NCBI GenBank assembly: GCA_964250215.1
Contig: CAXUEX010000162.1
Location: 1-6,186, forward strand
Length of the DNA stretch: 6,186 bases
Origin: DAIDJM01 sp964250215
Lineage (GTDB): Bacteria > Pseudomonadota > Alphaproteobacteria > Acetobacterales > Acetobacteraceae
Direction of reading: 5' to 3'
Each line of letters begins with the position of its first letter. Positions within the stretch are counted from its first letter, which is position 1. A model generated the notes under the pieces. The model saw only the letters and a program-made list of their open reading frames with translations. It had not been told where the DNA came from and made no database searches. A program made the translations under genes and the position numbers. Shown piece after piece: positions 1 to 5,616 of the stretch.

Positions 1-1
1 G

Positions 2-556
2 GCCGCGAGCGGTGCGGCGGCAAGGCTGGAGGCGAGCCGGCAGATGGAGCTCGGCGCGCGCGCGCAGCAGGATGCGGCGGCGGCCGAGCTTGCAGCGGCG
101 CAGGCGGCGCTGCGCCTGGCCGATGCGGGCGTTGCGAACGCGAAACTGCAACTTTCCTACACCGATGTGGTGGCGCCTTCGGCCGGGCGGATCGCGCGGC
201 GCACGGTGGAACTGGGCAATTACGTGAACCCCGGCCAGGCGCTGCTGGCGGTGGTGCAGCCGAAGCTGTGGATCACCGCGAATTTCAAGGAAACGCAGCT
301 TACCGACATGCGGCCGGGGCAGAAGGTGCGGGTGCGCATCGATGCGTATCCCGGCGAACCGCTGCCGGCGCGCATCGACAGCATTCAGCCTGGCACCGGC
401 GCGGTGTTCAGCGCCATGCCAGTGGAGAACGCCACCGGCAATTACGTGAAGGTGGTGCAGCGCGTGCCGGTGAAGATCGTGTTCGAGGGCGATGGCTGGC
501 GCAAGCTGCCGTTGTCCCCGGGCATGTCGGTGGTGCCGCGCGTGCAGGTGCGATGA
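2..556 (+). CDS. EmrA/HlyD-family membrane fusion protein (periplasmic adaptor of a drug efflux pump), 5' partial
   Basis: This is the C-terminal 184 residues of a periplasmic adaptor that would link an inner-membrane MFS exporter to an outer-membrane channel. Reading frame 2 is open from the window edge, so the true start, the membrane anchor and the first half of the lipoyl domain lie upstream. The first ~50 residues are an Ala/Glu/Gln-rich helical hairpin. The second lipoyl half and beta barrel follow, with the family signatures LSYTDVVAPSAGRI (about 52-65), VELGNYVNPGQALLAVV, ANFKETQLTDMRPGQKV, PGTGAVFSAMPVENATGNY, VKVVQRVPVKI and a C-terminal LSPGMSVVPRV. These motifs are typical of EmrA rather than RND adaptors such as AcrA. 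The stop codon overlaps the start of the EmrB-like gene (ATGA), which implies translational coupling and a joint pump. No outer-membrane factor gene is visible; it may be upstream or elsewhere. The family assignment is firm; the substrate is unknown. Confidence 0.93.
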   Translation, partial: AASGAAARLEASRQMELGARAQQDAAAAELAAAQAALRLADAGVANAKLQLSYTDVVAPSAGRIARRTVELGNYVNPGQALLAVVQPKLWITANFKETQLTDMRPGQKVRVRIDAYPGEPLPARIDSIQPGTGAVFSAMPVENATGNYVKVVQRVPVKIVFEGDGWRKLPLSPGMSVVPRVQVR

Positions 557-2085
557 AGCCGCGGGACGAGCCGCTTCCCTATTCCGCAGCCGGACCGAAC
601 AACCGTTGGCTGGTGGCCGTGGTGGTGTCGATCGCGACGTTCATGGAAGTGCTGGATACCACGGTGGCGAACGTTTCGCTGCGGCATATCGCCGGCAGCC
701 TTTCGGCGGGGCAGGACGAAAGCACCTATGTGCTGACCAGCTATCTGGTGGCGAACGCGATCATTGTGCCGATCAGCGGCTGGCTGGCGACGCGGCTGGG
801 CCGCAAGCGGTTTTACATGATCTGCATCGGCCTGTTCACGGTGAGCAGCGCACTTTGCGCCACCGCGACCACGCTGGGGCAGATCGTGTTCTGGCGCGTA
901 GCGCAGGGATTGGGCGGCGGTGGGCTGGCGCCGGTGGAACAATCGATTTTCGCCGACACATTTCCCGTGCGGCAGCGCGCGCAGGCGTTCGCGCTGTATG
1001 GGCTGACGGTGGTGATGGCGCCCGCGGCGGGGCCGGTGCTGGGCGGATGGCTGACCGACCGATTTTCCTGGCACTGGGTGTTTCTGATCAACCTGCCGGT
1101 GGGGTGCCTTTCGCTGCTGCTGTGCGGGCTGCTGGTGCATGACAGCCCGGCCTGGAAGCGCGACCGCGCGGCGCAGCTCGCGCGTGGGTTTCGCGTGGAT
1201 TATATCGGCTTTCTGCTCGTGGTGGTGGGGTTCGGCAGCTTGCAGATCGTGCTGGACCGGTTCGAGCGCGAGGGCGGCATCGGCACGCCGCTTGTGAACG
1301 TGCTTGGCACGATCTGCGTGGTTTCGCTGCTGACGCTAGTGGTGTGGGAAACCTATCACCCGGAGCCGGTGATGAACGTGCGGCTGCTGCGGCATCGCGG
1401 GTTCGCGGTGAGCGTGGTGCTGATGTTCGGCGTGGGCTTCGCGTTGCTGAGCTCCTCGCAACTTCTGCCGCAACTGGCGCAGGAACTGCTGGGCTACGAT
1501 GCGCTGACGGCTGGGCTGACGCTGGCGGCCGCGGGGATTGTGACGATCCTGTGCATGCCGCTATCGGGCATTCTGACGGGGCGCGTGCTGCAGCCGCGCG
1601 TTCTCACTTGCGTCGCCTTCATCGGCACGGCCTATGCGATGTATTACGCGGCCGGCTTTACGTTGCAGACGGATTTTTACGCGCTTTCGGTCTCGCGGAT
1701 TTTGCTGGCGATCTGGCTGCCGTTCATGTTCATCCCGATCACCTCGGCCAGCCTGGTGGGCATTCCGCCATCGCAGAACGGGCAGGCTTCGGCGCTGCTG
1801 AACCTGAGCCGCAATCTGGGCGGCAGCGCGGGCATCAGCTATGTCACCACGCTGCTCGCCTATCGCCGGCAGTTCCATCACGCGCGGCTGGCCGAGCATT
1901 TCGGCGCGTATAACGGCTACGGCTTCGGCACCGATCTGGCGGCGCTGGCGCATCGCGTGCAGGTGCAGGCTGCGATGCTCACCTATGTCGATCTGTTCTG
2001 GGCCCTTGCGATCGCCTCGCTCTGCTTCGCGCCGCTTGCGCTGCTTCTGCCGCGCTTGCCGAAGGGTGCGGTGGCGGGGCATTGA
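553..2085 (+). CDS. EmrB-like DHA2-family MFS multidrug efflux permease (14 TM)
   Basis: This is a 510-residue inner-membrane proton/drug antiporter of the major facilitator superfamily, close to the 512 residues of E. coli EmrB. Visible family marks are LDTTVANVSL in helix 1 (34-43), which is diagnostic of DHA2 exporters; a motif A loop GWLATRLGRKR (76-86) with Thr where many MFS proteins have Asp; and antiporter motif C APAAGPVLGGWL (156-167), followed by FSWHWVFLINLPVG (171-184). About 14 hydrophobic segments run to a C-terminal LFWALAIASLCFAPLALLLPRL. I chose the ATG at 553 because it overlaps the upstream TGA as ATGA and places a short cytoplasmic tail before helix 1. The open frame extends further upstream, but that part is a shadow of the adaptor gene. 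It should work with the upstream EmrA-like adaptor to move drugs, fatty acids or aromatic compounds across the envelope. The substrate cannot be read from sequence. Confidence 0.95.
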   Translation: MKPRDEPLPYSAAGPNNRWLVAVVVSIATFMEVLDTTVANVSLRHIAGSLSAGQDESTYVLTSYLVANAIIVPISGWLATRLGRKRFYMICIGLFTVSSALCATATTLGQIVFWRVAQGLGGGGLAPVEQSIFADTFPVRQRAQAFALYGLTVVMAPAAGPVLGGWLTDRFSWHWVFLINLPVGCLSLLLCGLLVHDSPAWKRDRAAQLARGFRVDYIGFLLVVVGFGSLQIVLDRFEREGGIGTPLVNVLGTICVVSLLTLVVWETYHPEPVMNVRLLRHRGFAVSVVLMFGVGFALLSSSQLLPQLAQELLGYDALTAGLTLAAAGIVTILCMPLSGILTGRVLQPRVLTCVAFIGTAYAMYYAAGFTLQTDFYALSVSRILLAIWLPFMFIPITSASLVGIPPSQNGQASALLNLSRNLGGSAGISYVTTLLAYRRQFHHARLAEHFGAYNGYGFGTDLAALAHRVQVQAAMLTYVDLFWALAIASLCFAPLALLLPRLPKGAVAGH

Positions 2086-2093
2086 GGAGGAGG
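2086..2093 (+). promoter_or_regulatory. Shine-Dalgarno site of the DUF2130 gene
   Basis: GGAGGAGG starts directly after the TGA of the MFS gene and ends 8 bases before the ATG at 2102. It decides the start of the DUF2130 protein over the long open frame running upstream, and suggests efficient independent reinitiation within the operon. Confidence 0.8.
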
Positions 2094-2101
2094 TGGCGAT
2101 C

Positions 2102-3280
2102 ATGAACGATCTTTCTGTTACGTGCCCGAATTGCAACACCACGATCCCGCTGACCGAGCAACTGGCCGCCCCGATGATCGAGGCGACGCGGCAGGAGTTC
2201 GCGGCCAGGCTTGCGACGCAGAAGGCCGAGGCGGGGGCGAATTTGGCGCGCGAGTCGGCGCGCCTGAAGCAGGAGGCGGAGGACACGGCTCGGCGAGCGA
2301 GCGCCGCGCAAATCGCCGAGCGGGACGAGAAGCTGGCCGATCTGGGCAAGGTTCTGCAGCAGCGTAACGAAAAGCTGGCGGAAGCGCAGGCGGCGCAGGC
2401 GGCGGTGGTGGTCGAGCGGCGGGAGCTGGACGATGCAAGGCGGGAATTGGCGCTGACCGTGCAGAAGCAGGTGCAGAGCGAAGTGGTAACGCTGCGCGAA
2501 AAGGCGCGAGCCGAGGCCGAGCAGGCGTTGGGGCTGAAACTGGCCGAGAAAGAGGAGCAGCTCGCGGCGACCCAGCGCAAGGTGGAGGAGTTGCACCGCC
2601 GGCTGGAGCAGGGTTCGCAACAATTGCAGGGCGAGGTTCTGGAGCTGGAGCTGGAATCGCTGCTGCGGCGGAAATTTCCGCTCGATGCGATCGAGCCGGT
2701 GCCGAAGGGCGAATTCGGTGGCGACGTGCTGCAGCGCGTATTCGGGCCGGCCGGGCAGAATTGCGGGACCCTGCTGTGGGAGGCGAAGCGCACGAAGACC
2801 TGGAGCGATGCGTGGCTGAGCAAATTGCGCGAGGACCAGCGCCGCGCGCATGCCGAAATCGCCGTGATCGTGTCGCACGCCGTGCCGAAGGGGCTGGAGA
2901 ATTTCGACCATATCGAGGGCATCTGGGTGGTGCACCCAAAATGCACGGCCGCGGTGGCGCTGGCGCTGCGGCATTCGCTGATCGAGATATCGGCGAATCG
3001 GCTGGCGAGCGAGGGCCAGCAGGACAAGATGGAGCAGGTGTATCACTATCTCACGGGGCCGCGGTTCCGGCACCGCATCGAGGCGATCGTGGAGAAATTC
3101 AGCGCCATGCAATCCGATCTGGATCGCGAGCGCCTGACGATGCAGAAAATCTGGGCCAAGCGGGAGCACCAGATTCGCGGCGTGCTGGAAGCCACCGTGG
3201 GCATGTATGGCGATCTGCAGGGCATTGCCGGCAAATCCGTGCCGGAAATCGAGGGATTGGAACCCTCGCTGCTGGAGTGA
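2102..3280 (+). CDS. DUF2130 domain-containing protein: zinc-knuckle-like N-terminus, coiled coil, PD-(D/E)xK-like C-terminal domain
   Basis: This is a 392-residue protein that I recognise as DUF2130 family; no specific function is established as far as I know. The N-terminus has a single CPNC pair (Cys8, Cys11) like half of a zinc ribbon. Residues ~25-176 are charged, Glu/Ala/Gln/Arg-rich, without Pro or Gly breaks for long stretches, and should form a coiled coil. The C-terminal domain (about 177-392) begins GEVLELELESLLRRKFP, continues with PKGEFGGDVLQRVF and then LLWEAKRTKTW and KLREDQRRAHAEIAVIVS. Asp208, Glu227 and Lys229 give a D-X18-E-x-K pattern followed by a helix with Gln, as in PD-(D/E)xK nucleases; catalysis is inferred. 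No signal peptide or membrane segment is seen, so it is probably cytoplasmic. The ATG is fixed by GGAGGAGG 8 bases upstream. It lies 16 bases after the efflux permease and is probably cotranscribed with it, though a direct role in efflux is not evident. Confidence 0.9.
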   Translation: MNDLSVTCPNCNTTIPLTEQLAAPMIEATRQEFAARLATQKAEAGANLARESARLKQEAEDTARRASAAQIAERDEKLADLGKVLQQRNEKLAEAQAAQAAVVVERRELDDARRELALTVQKQVQSEVVTLREKARAEAEQALGLKLAEKEEQLAATQRKVEELHRRLEQGSQQLQGEVLELELESLLRRKFPLDAIEPVPKGEFGGDVLQRVFGPAGQNCGTLLWEAKRTKTWSDAWLSKLREDQRRAHAEIAVIVSHAVPKGLENFDHIEGIWVVHPKCTAAVALALRHSLIEISANRLASEGQQDKMEQVYHYLTGPRFRHRIEAIVEKFSAMQSDLDRERLTMQKIWAKREHQIRGVLEATVGMYGDLQGIAGKSVPEIEGLEPSLLE

Positions 3281-3285
3281 ACGCT

Positions 3286-3339
3286 GTAGAGCGTGACCGG
3301 CTCGGATTGAATCGGACATTGGTGCCGGTCACGGTCTAC
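3286..3339. repeat. Intergenic imperfect palindrome (REP-like element or bidirectional terminator)
   Basis: The arms 3286-3301 and 3324-3339 pair over 16 bases with one mismatch; the core CGTGACCGGC / GCCGGTCACG is a perfect 10-bp match. The 22-base centre contains a small GATTGAATC palindrome (3305-3313) and TCGGA twice. It starts 5 bases after the DUF2130 stop. TTTT at 3347-3350 follows 7 bases after the right arm, so it could act as a terminator for the plus-strand operon, but the long loop and delayed, short T run are not canonical. The TAGAGCGTGACCGG-type ends resemble the dispersed intergenic palindromes common in alphaproteobacteria; I recall the style, not a specific match. Confidence 0.6.
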
Positions 3340-3353
3340 CTCATTGTTTTGTC

Positions 3354-3399
3354 GAGCAACTTCATCGGCGCGGTGACGCGGTGTGTGCCGATGTTGCTC
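3354..3399 (-). terminator. Bulged hairpin at the 3' end of the KirBac gene, possible terminator
   Basis: GAGCAAC (3354-3360) pairs with GTTGCTC (3393-3399) and ATCGGC (3364-3369) pairs with GCCGAT (3387-3392). That makes 13 base pairs interrupted by one three-base bulge (3361-3363). The 17-base loop can alternatively fold as CGCG-GTGA-CGCG. On the minus-strand transcript the stem begins at the stop codon of the channel gene. No U run follows in that direction (GACAAAACAATG), so intrinsic termination is uncertain; 3'-end stabilisation is an alternative. Confidence 0.45.
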
Positions 3400-4313
3400 T
3401 ATTCCTCCGGAATCGTTTCATCGAACCGCCGGTAATCCATCGCGCGGCGGCCGTCTTCCATGTAGCCGAACAGATCGGCGAAGCGGCGGCCGAACAGGAT
3501 TTCACCGGCATCGTAGGAGTGGCGGGCGTGCACGGTCTGGCGCATCGTGTCGTCGAGGCCGGATACCACGGCCACGAGCTCCGCGCCGTCATGCTCGAGC
3601 GTCTCCGGCGTGCAGCCGTGCAGCGGGCTGGAATCGTCGAGCACGTGCATCACCTGGAAGGACAGGCCGAACACCGGCGAGCGCGCGCGCACCAGTTTGA
3701 GATCGTGCAGGCGACGGAAGAAATGGCCTTCGGGCGTGGTTTCGTCCCGCAGCAGCGATAGCGTGGCTTCCGCCTGGAGAATCTGGTTGGCGCGCTCATT
3801 GGCTAGGCGGAACATGAGCGTAGGCTTGCCATCGAAGCGTGCAACAACGGCATTGCGACTGAATACGATGCGGGAGGAGGGCCGGGCGAAGCGGGCGAAG
3901 GTGAGGCCGGTGACGACCGCGAACGTGATGCCGCCGGTGATCGCCTCCACGGTCATCACCGAATTGGCGTAGAGGCTCACCGGCGACCATTTGCCGTAGC
4001 CGATCGTAGAAAGCGTCTGCACCGAGAAGAAGAACGCGTCGAGGAACGATCCGGGCGGCAGATCGGCGACGCCGCCCGGCTGTAGCATATAGAGCAGCGC
4101 GAAGAGCCCATTCAGCGCGAGGAACGCGGCGAGGGCGGCACCGAGGAAATGCGGCCAGGGCAGGCGCAGCGCGCGGTGGTAGAGATCCTGGCGGAACGAG
4201 CGCCGCAGGCCGATAATCTCGATGCGGTCGCCCGGATCGCGCGCCACGATGCGCGCCCGGGCGCGCGGCTGGCCGGGCGAGATCGGGTGCAGGCGGGGCG
4301 GATCCTTGGCCAC
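3399..4313 (-). CDS. KirBac-type inward-rectifier potassium channel (KirBac3.1-like)
   Basis: This is a 304-residue prokaryotic Kir channel of usual length that would form a tetrameric K+ pore in the inner membrane. In order: a slide-helix region RQDLYHRALRLPWPHF (about 41-56), TM1 (about 56-77), a pore helix DAFFFSVQT and the selectivity filter TIGYG (103-107), TM2 (about 115-140), then the cytoplasmic immunoglobulin-like Kir domain. That domain begins ARFARPSSRIVFS and continues GKPTLMFRLANER, FRRLHDLKLVRARSPVF, MHVLDDSSPL, VHARHSY and DGRRAMDYRRFDET. TM2 aligns by eye with KirBac1.1: Gly127 at the hinge glycine, Phe139 at the bundle-crossing phenylalanine, and Phe131 at the rectification-control position, where eukaryotic Kirs have Asp or Asn. 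The start is GTG at 4313; no other start or clear Shine-Dalgarno is seen just upstream. It lies 50 bases after hppD and may share its transcript. The family is certain; gating ligand and rectification are not. Confidence 0.95.
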   Translation of the reverse strand: MAKDPPRLHPISPGQPRARARIVARDPGDRIEIIGLRRSFRQDLYHRALRLPWPHFLGAALAAFLALNGLFALLYMLQPGGVADLPPGSFLDAFFFSVQTLSTIGYGKWSPVSLYANSVMTVEAITGGITFAVVTGLTFARFARPSSRIVFSRNAVVARFDGKPTLMFRLANERANQILQAEATLSLLRDETTPEGHFFRRLHDLKLVRARSPVFGLSFQVMHVLDDSSPLHGCTPETLEHDGAELVAVVSGLDDTMRQTVHARHSYDAGEILFGRRFADLFGYMEDGRRAMDYRRFDETIPEE

Positions 4314-4324
4314 GGATGCAGAAA

Positions 4325-4340
4325 GCCAGCCCGCGCTGGC
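4325..4340 (-). promoter_or_regulatory. Small hairpin between hppD and the KirBac gene
   Basis: GCCAGC (4325-4330) and GCTGGC (4335-4340) form a perfect 6-bp stem with a 4-base loop. On the minus-strand transcript it is followed by UUUCU and ends 11 bases before the GTG start of the channel gene. It could be a weak terminator or attenuator that lowers readthrough from hppD, or a structure limiting translation initiation. The stem is short, and such repeats arise by chance in GC-rich DNA. Confidence 0.35.
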
Positions 4341-4363
4341 CTGTGCAAGTCTGGGCGGCGCGA

Positions 4364-5464
4364 TCAGGCGGTAGTTAGCACGCCGCGGCGGATCTGATCT
4401 TCCTCGATGGATTCGAACAGCGCCTGGAAATTGCCTTCGCCGAATCCGTCATTGCCCTTGCGTTGGATGAATTCGAAGAACACCGGGCCGATCACGTTGG
4501 CGGAGAAAATCTGCAGCAGGATGCCGATGCCGTCGCGTCCCACGACCTTTTCGCCGTCGATCAGAATGCCGAGCGACTTCAGCCGCGCCACATCCTCGCC
4601 ATGGCCCGGCAGGCGGGTATCGACACGCTCGTAATAGGTTTCCGGAGGCGCGGGCATGAAGGCGAGCGCGTCCTGGCGCAGAGCTGCCACGGTTTGGAAA
4701 ACATCCTGGCAGCCGCAGGCGATATGCTGGATGCCCTCACCCTTGTATTGGTGCAGGTATTCCTCGATCTGGCTGCGGTCGTCGGCGCTTTCGTTCAGCG
4801 GAATGCGGATGCGGCCATCGGGGCTGGTGAGCGCGCGCGAGGTGAGGCCGGTGAGCTTGCCGTTGATGTCGAAGAACCGGATCTGGCGGAAATTGAACAG
4901 GCGCTTGTAGAAATCGAACCAATGATCCATCCGGCCGCGCATCACGTTGTGCGTGAGATGGTCGATGTAGAACAGCCCGCGGCCCTCGGGCAGCGGATCG
5001 CGCGCGCCGAGCCATTCGAATTCGGCATCGTAGGCAGATCCGGTTTCGTTATATTTCTCCACGAAGTAGATCAGGCTGCCGCCGATGCCTTCGATGGCCG
5101 GCACGTCGATGGTTTTGCCGGTGGTGGCCGGCTTCGCGCCCAGCGAGATGGCGCGATCGTAGGCGTGCTGCGCCTGCACCACGCGGAACGCCATGCTCGG
5201 CACCGACGGCCCGTGCGCCTCAGCGAAGCGCGCGGCGTGGCTGCCGGGCGCCTCGGTGACGAGATAATTCACGCTGCCTTGGCGATACAGTGTGCTAGCG
5301 TGGCGGCGGTGCTTGGCGACCGGCGTGAAGCCCATGGTGCGGAACAGATTGTGCAGTTGCGCCGGCTCGGGATGCGCGAATTCCACAAATTCGAAGCCGT
5401 CGGTGCCGGCCGGATTTTCGTCGGTGATCGTGGCGCGTGGCGCGTCGTGCGGATACGGTCCCAT
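4364..5464 (-). CDS. hppD: 4-hydroxyphenylpyruvate dioxygenase
   Basis: This 366-residue cytoplasmic non-haem Fe(II) enzyme converts 4-hydroxyphenylpyruvate, O2 and water-derived chemistry aside, to homogentisate plus CO2, the second step of tyrosine (and phenylalanine) catabolism. The length matches bacterial HPPDs. It has two vicinal-oxygen-chelate domains. The N-terminal one begins at DGFEFVEFAHPEP (about 22-34). The C-terminal catalytic one begins at FYIDHLTHNVMRGRMDHWFDFY (165-186, with an internal match to the Pseudomonas enzyme). The iron ligands are visible: His169 (IDHLTHNV), His247 (GEGIQHIA) and Glu331 (GPVFFEFIQRKG). Other conserved substrate or oxygen-site stretches are IPLNES (221-226), LLQIFS with Gln318, and the C-terminal helix GFGEGNFQALFESIEEDQ. 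The ATG at 5464 has AAGGAGG 7 bases upstream. It follows a TetR-family gene and precedes a KirBac channel on the same strand. The other homogentisate-pathway genes (hmgA, maiA, fahA) are not in the window. Confidence 0.98.
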   Translation of the reverse strand: MGPYPHDAPRATITDENPAGTDGFEFVEFAHPEPAQLHNLFRTMGFTPVAKHRRHASTLYRQGSVNYLVTEAPGSHAARFAEAHGPSVPSMAFRVVQAQHAYDRAISLGAKPATTGKTIDVPAIEGIGGSLIYFVEKYNETGSAYDAEFEWLGARDPLPEGRGLFYIDHLTHNVMRGRMDHWFDFYKRLFNFRQIRFFDINGKLTGLTSRALTSPDGRIRIPLNESADDRSQIEEYLHQYKGEGIQHIACGCQDVFQTVAALRQDALAFMPAPPETYYERVDTRLPGHGEDVARLKSLGILIDGEKVVGRDGIGILLQIFSANVIGPVFFEFIQRKGNDGFGEGNFQALFESIEEDQIRRGVLTTA

Positions 5465-5471
5465 GCCGGTT

Positions 5472-5478
5472 CCTCCTT
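5472..5478 (-). promoter_or_regulatory. Shine-Dalgarno site of hppD
   Basis: AAGGAGG on the minus strand lies 7 bases before the ATG at 5464. It is a near-ideal site, suggests strong translation and settles the start codon. Confidence 0.85.
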
Positions 5479-5493
5479 AAGCGAAAGCCACCG

Positions 5494-5523
5494 AATATAT
5501 AGGACGGAGCAGCAGGATGCCAG
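5494..5523 (-). promoter_or_regulatory. Candidate hppD promoter
   Basis: On the minus strand, CTGGCA (5518-5523; 4 of 6 matches to TTGACA) and TATATT (5494-5499; 5 of 6 matches to TATAAT) are separated by 18 bases. The TATATATT at 5494-5501 is a sharp AT-rich island in a very GC-rich region. It would give a leader of roughly 20-25 bases ahead of hppD, including the ribosome binding site. The placement is plausible; the -35 is weak, which would suit an activated or regulated promoter. Confidence 0.45.
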
Positions 5524-5550
5524 GCTGGCCAACGCAAGGCTGGCCAACGC
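5522..5550. repeat. 15-bp tandem repeat upstream of the hppD promoter
   Basis: AGGCTGGCCAACGC occurs at 5522-5535 and identically at 5537-5550, separated by one A (period 15). Each copy contains the palindrome TGGCCA. The repeat touches the candidate -35 box of hppD, so the copies could be regulator binding sites. The rest of the intergenic region 5551-5616 contains an 11-base palindrome GCTCGTCGAGC (5554-5564) and CGCGTCGGC twice (5564-5572 and 5592-5600, period 28). I see no gene in it. Confidence 0.75.
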
Positions 5551-5616
5551 CCGGCTCGTCGAGCGCGTCGGCCTCTCCGTCTGGCAATGTTCGCGTCGGC
5601 GATCTGGCGCAACGGC

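Noticed and set aside
268..552. Extension of the MFS frame upstream of 553
   Set aside because: The translation is Arg/His/Gly-rich and overlaps the adaptor gene out of frame. The ATG at 553 gives the normal family N-terminus and an ATGA overlap.
2380..2410. GCGCAGGC-type short repeats in the DUF2130 gene
   Set aside because: They encode the Ala/Gln-rich coiled coil and are explained by codon bias; no independent DNA repeat is supported.
1561..3027. Long minus-strand open frame of 488 codons, Ser/Arg/Cys-rich
   Set aside because: It lies antisense to the MFS end and the DUF2130 gene, has a low-complexity composition typical of reverse frames in GC-rich DNA, and spans two real genes with clear family motifs and a strong ribosome site.
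1979..3319. Minus-strand open frame of 446 codons rich in Leu, Gln and Arg
   Set aside because: It is a mirror of the coiled-coil codons of the DUF2130 gene; no recognisable domain and no supporting start signal.
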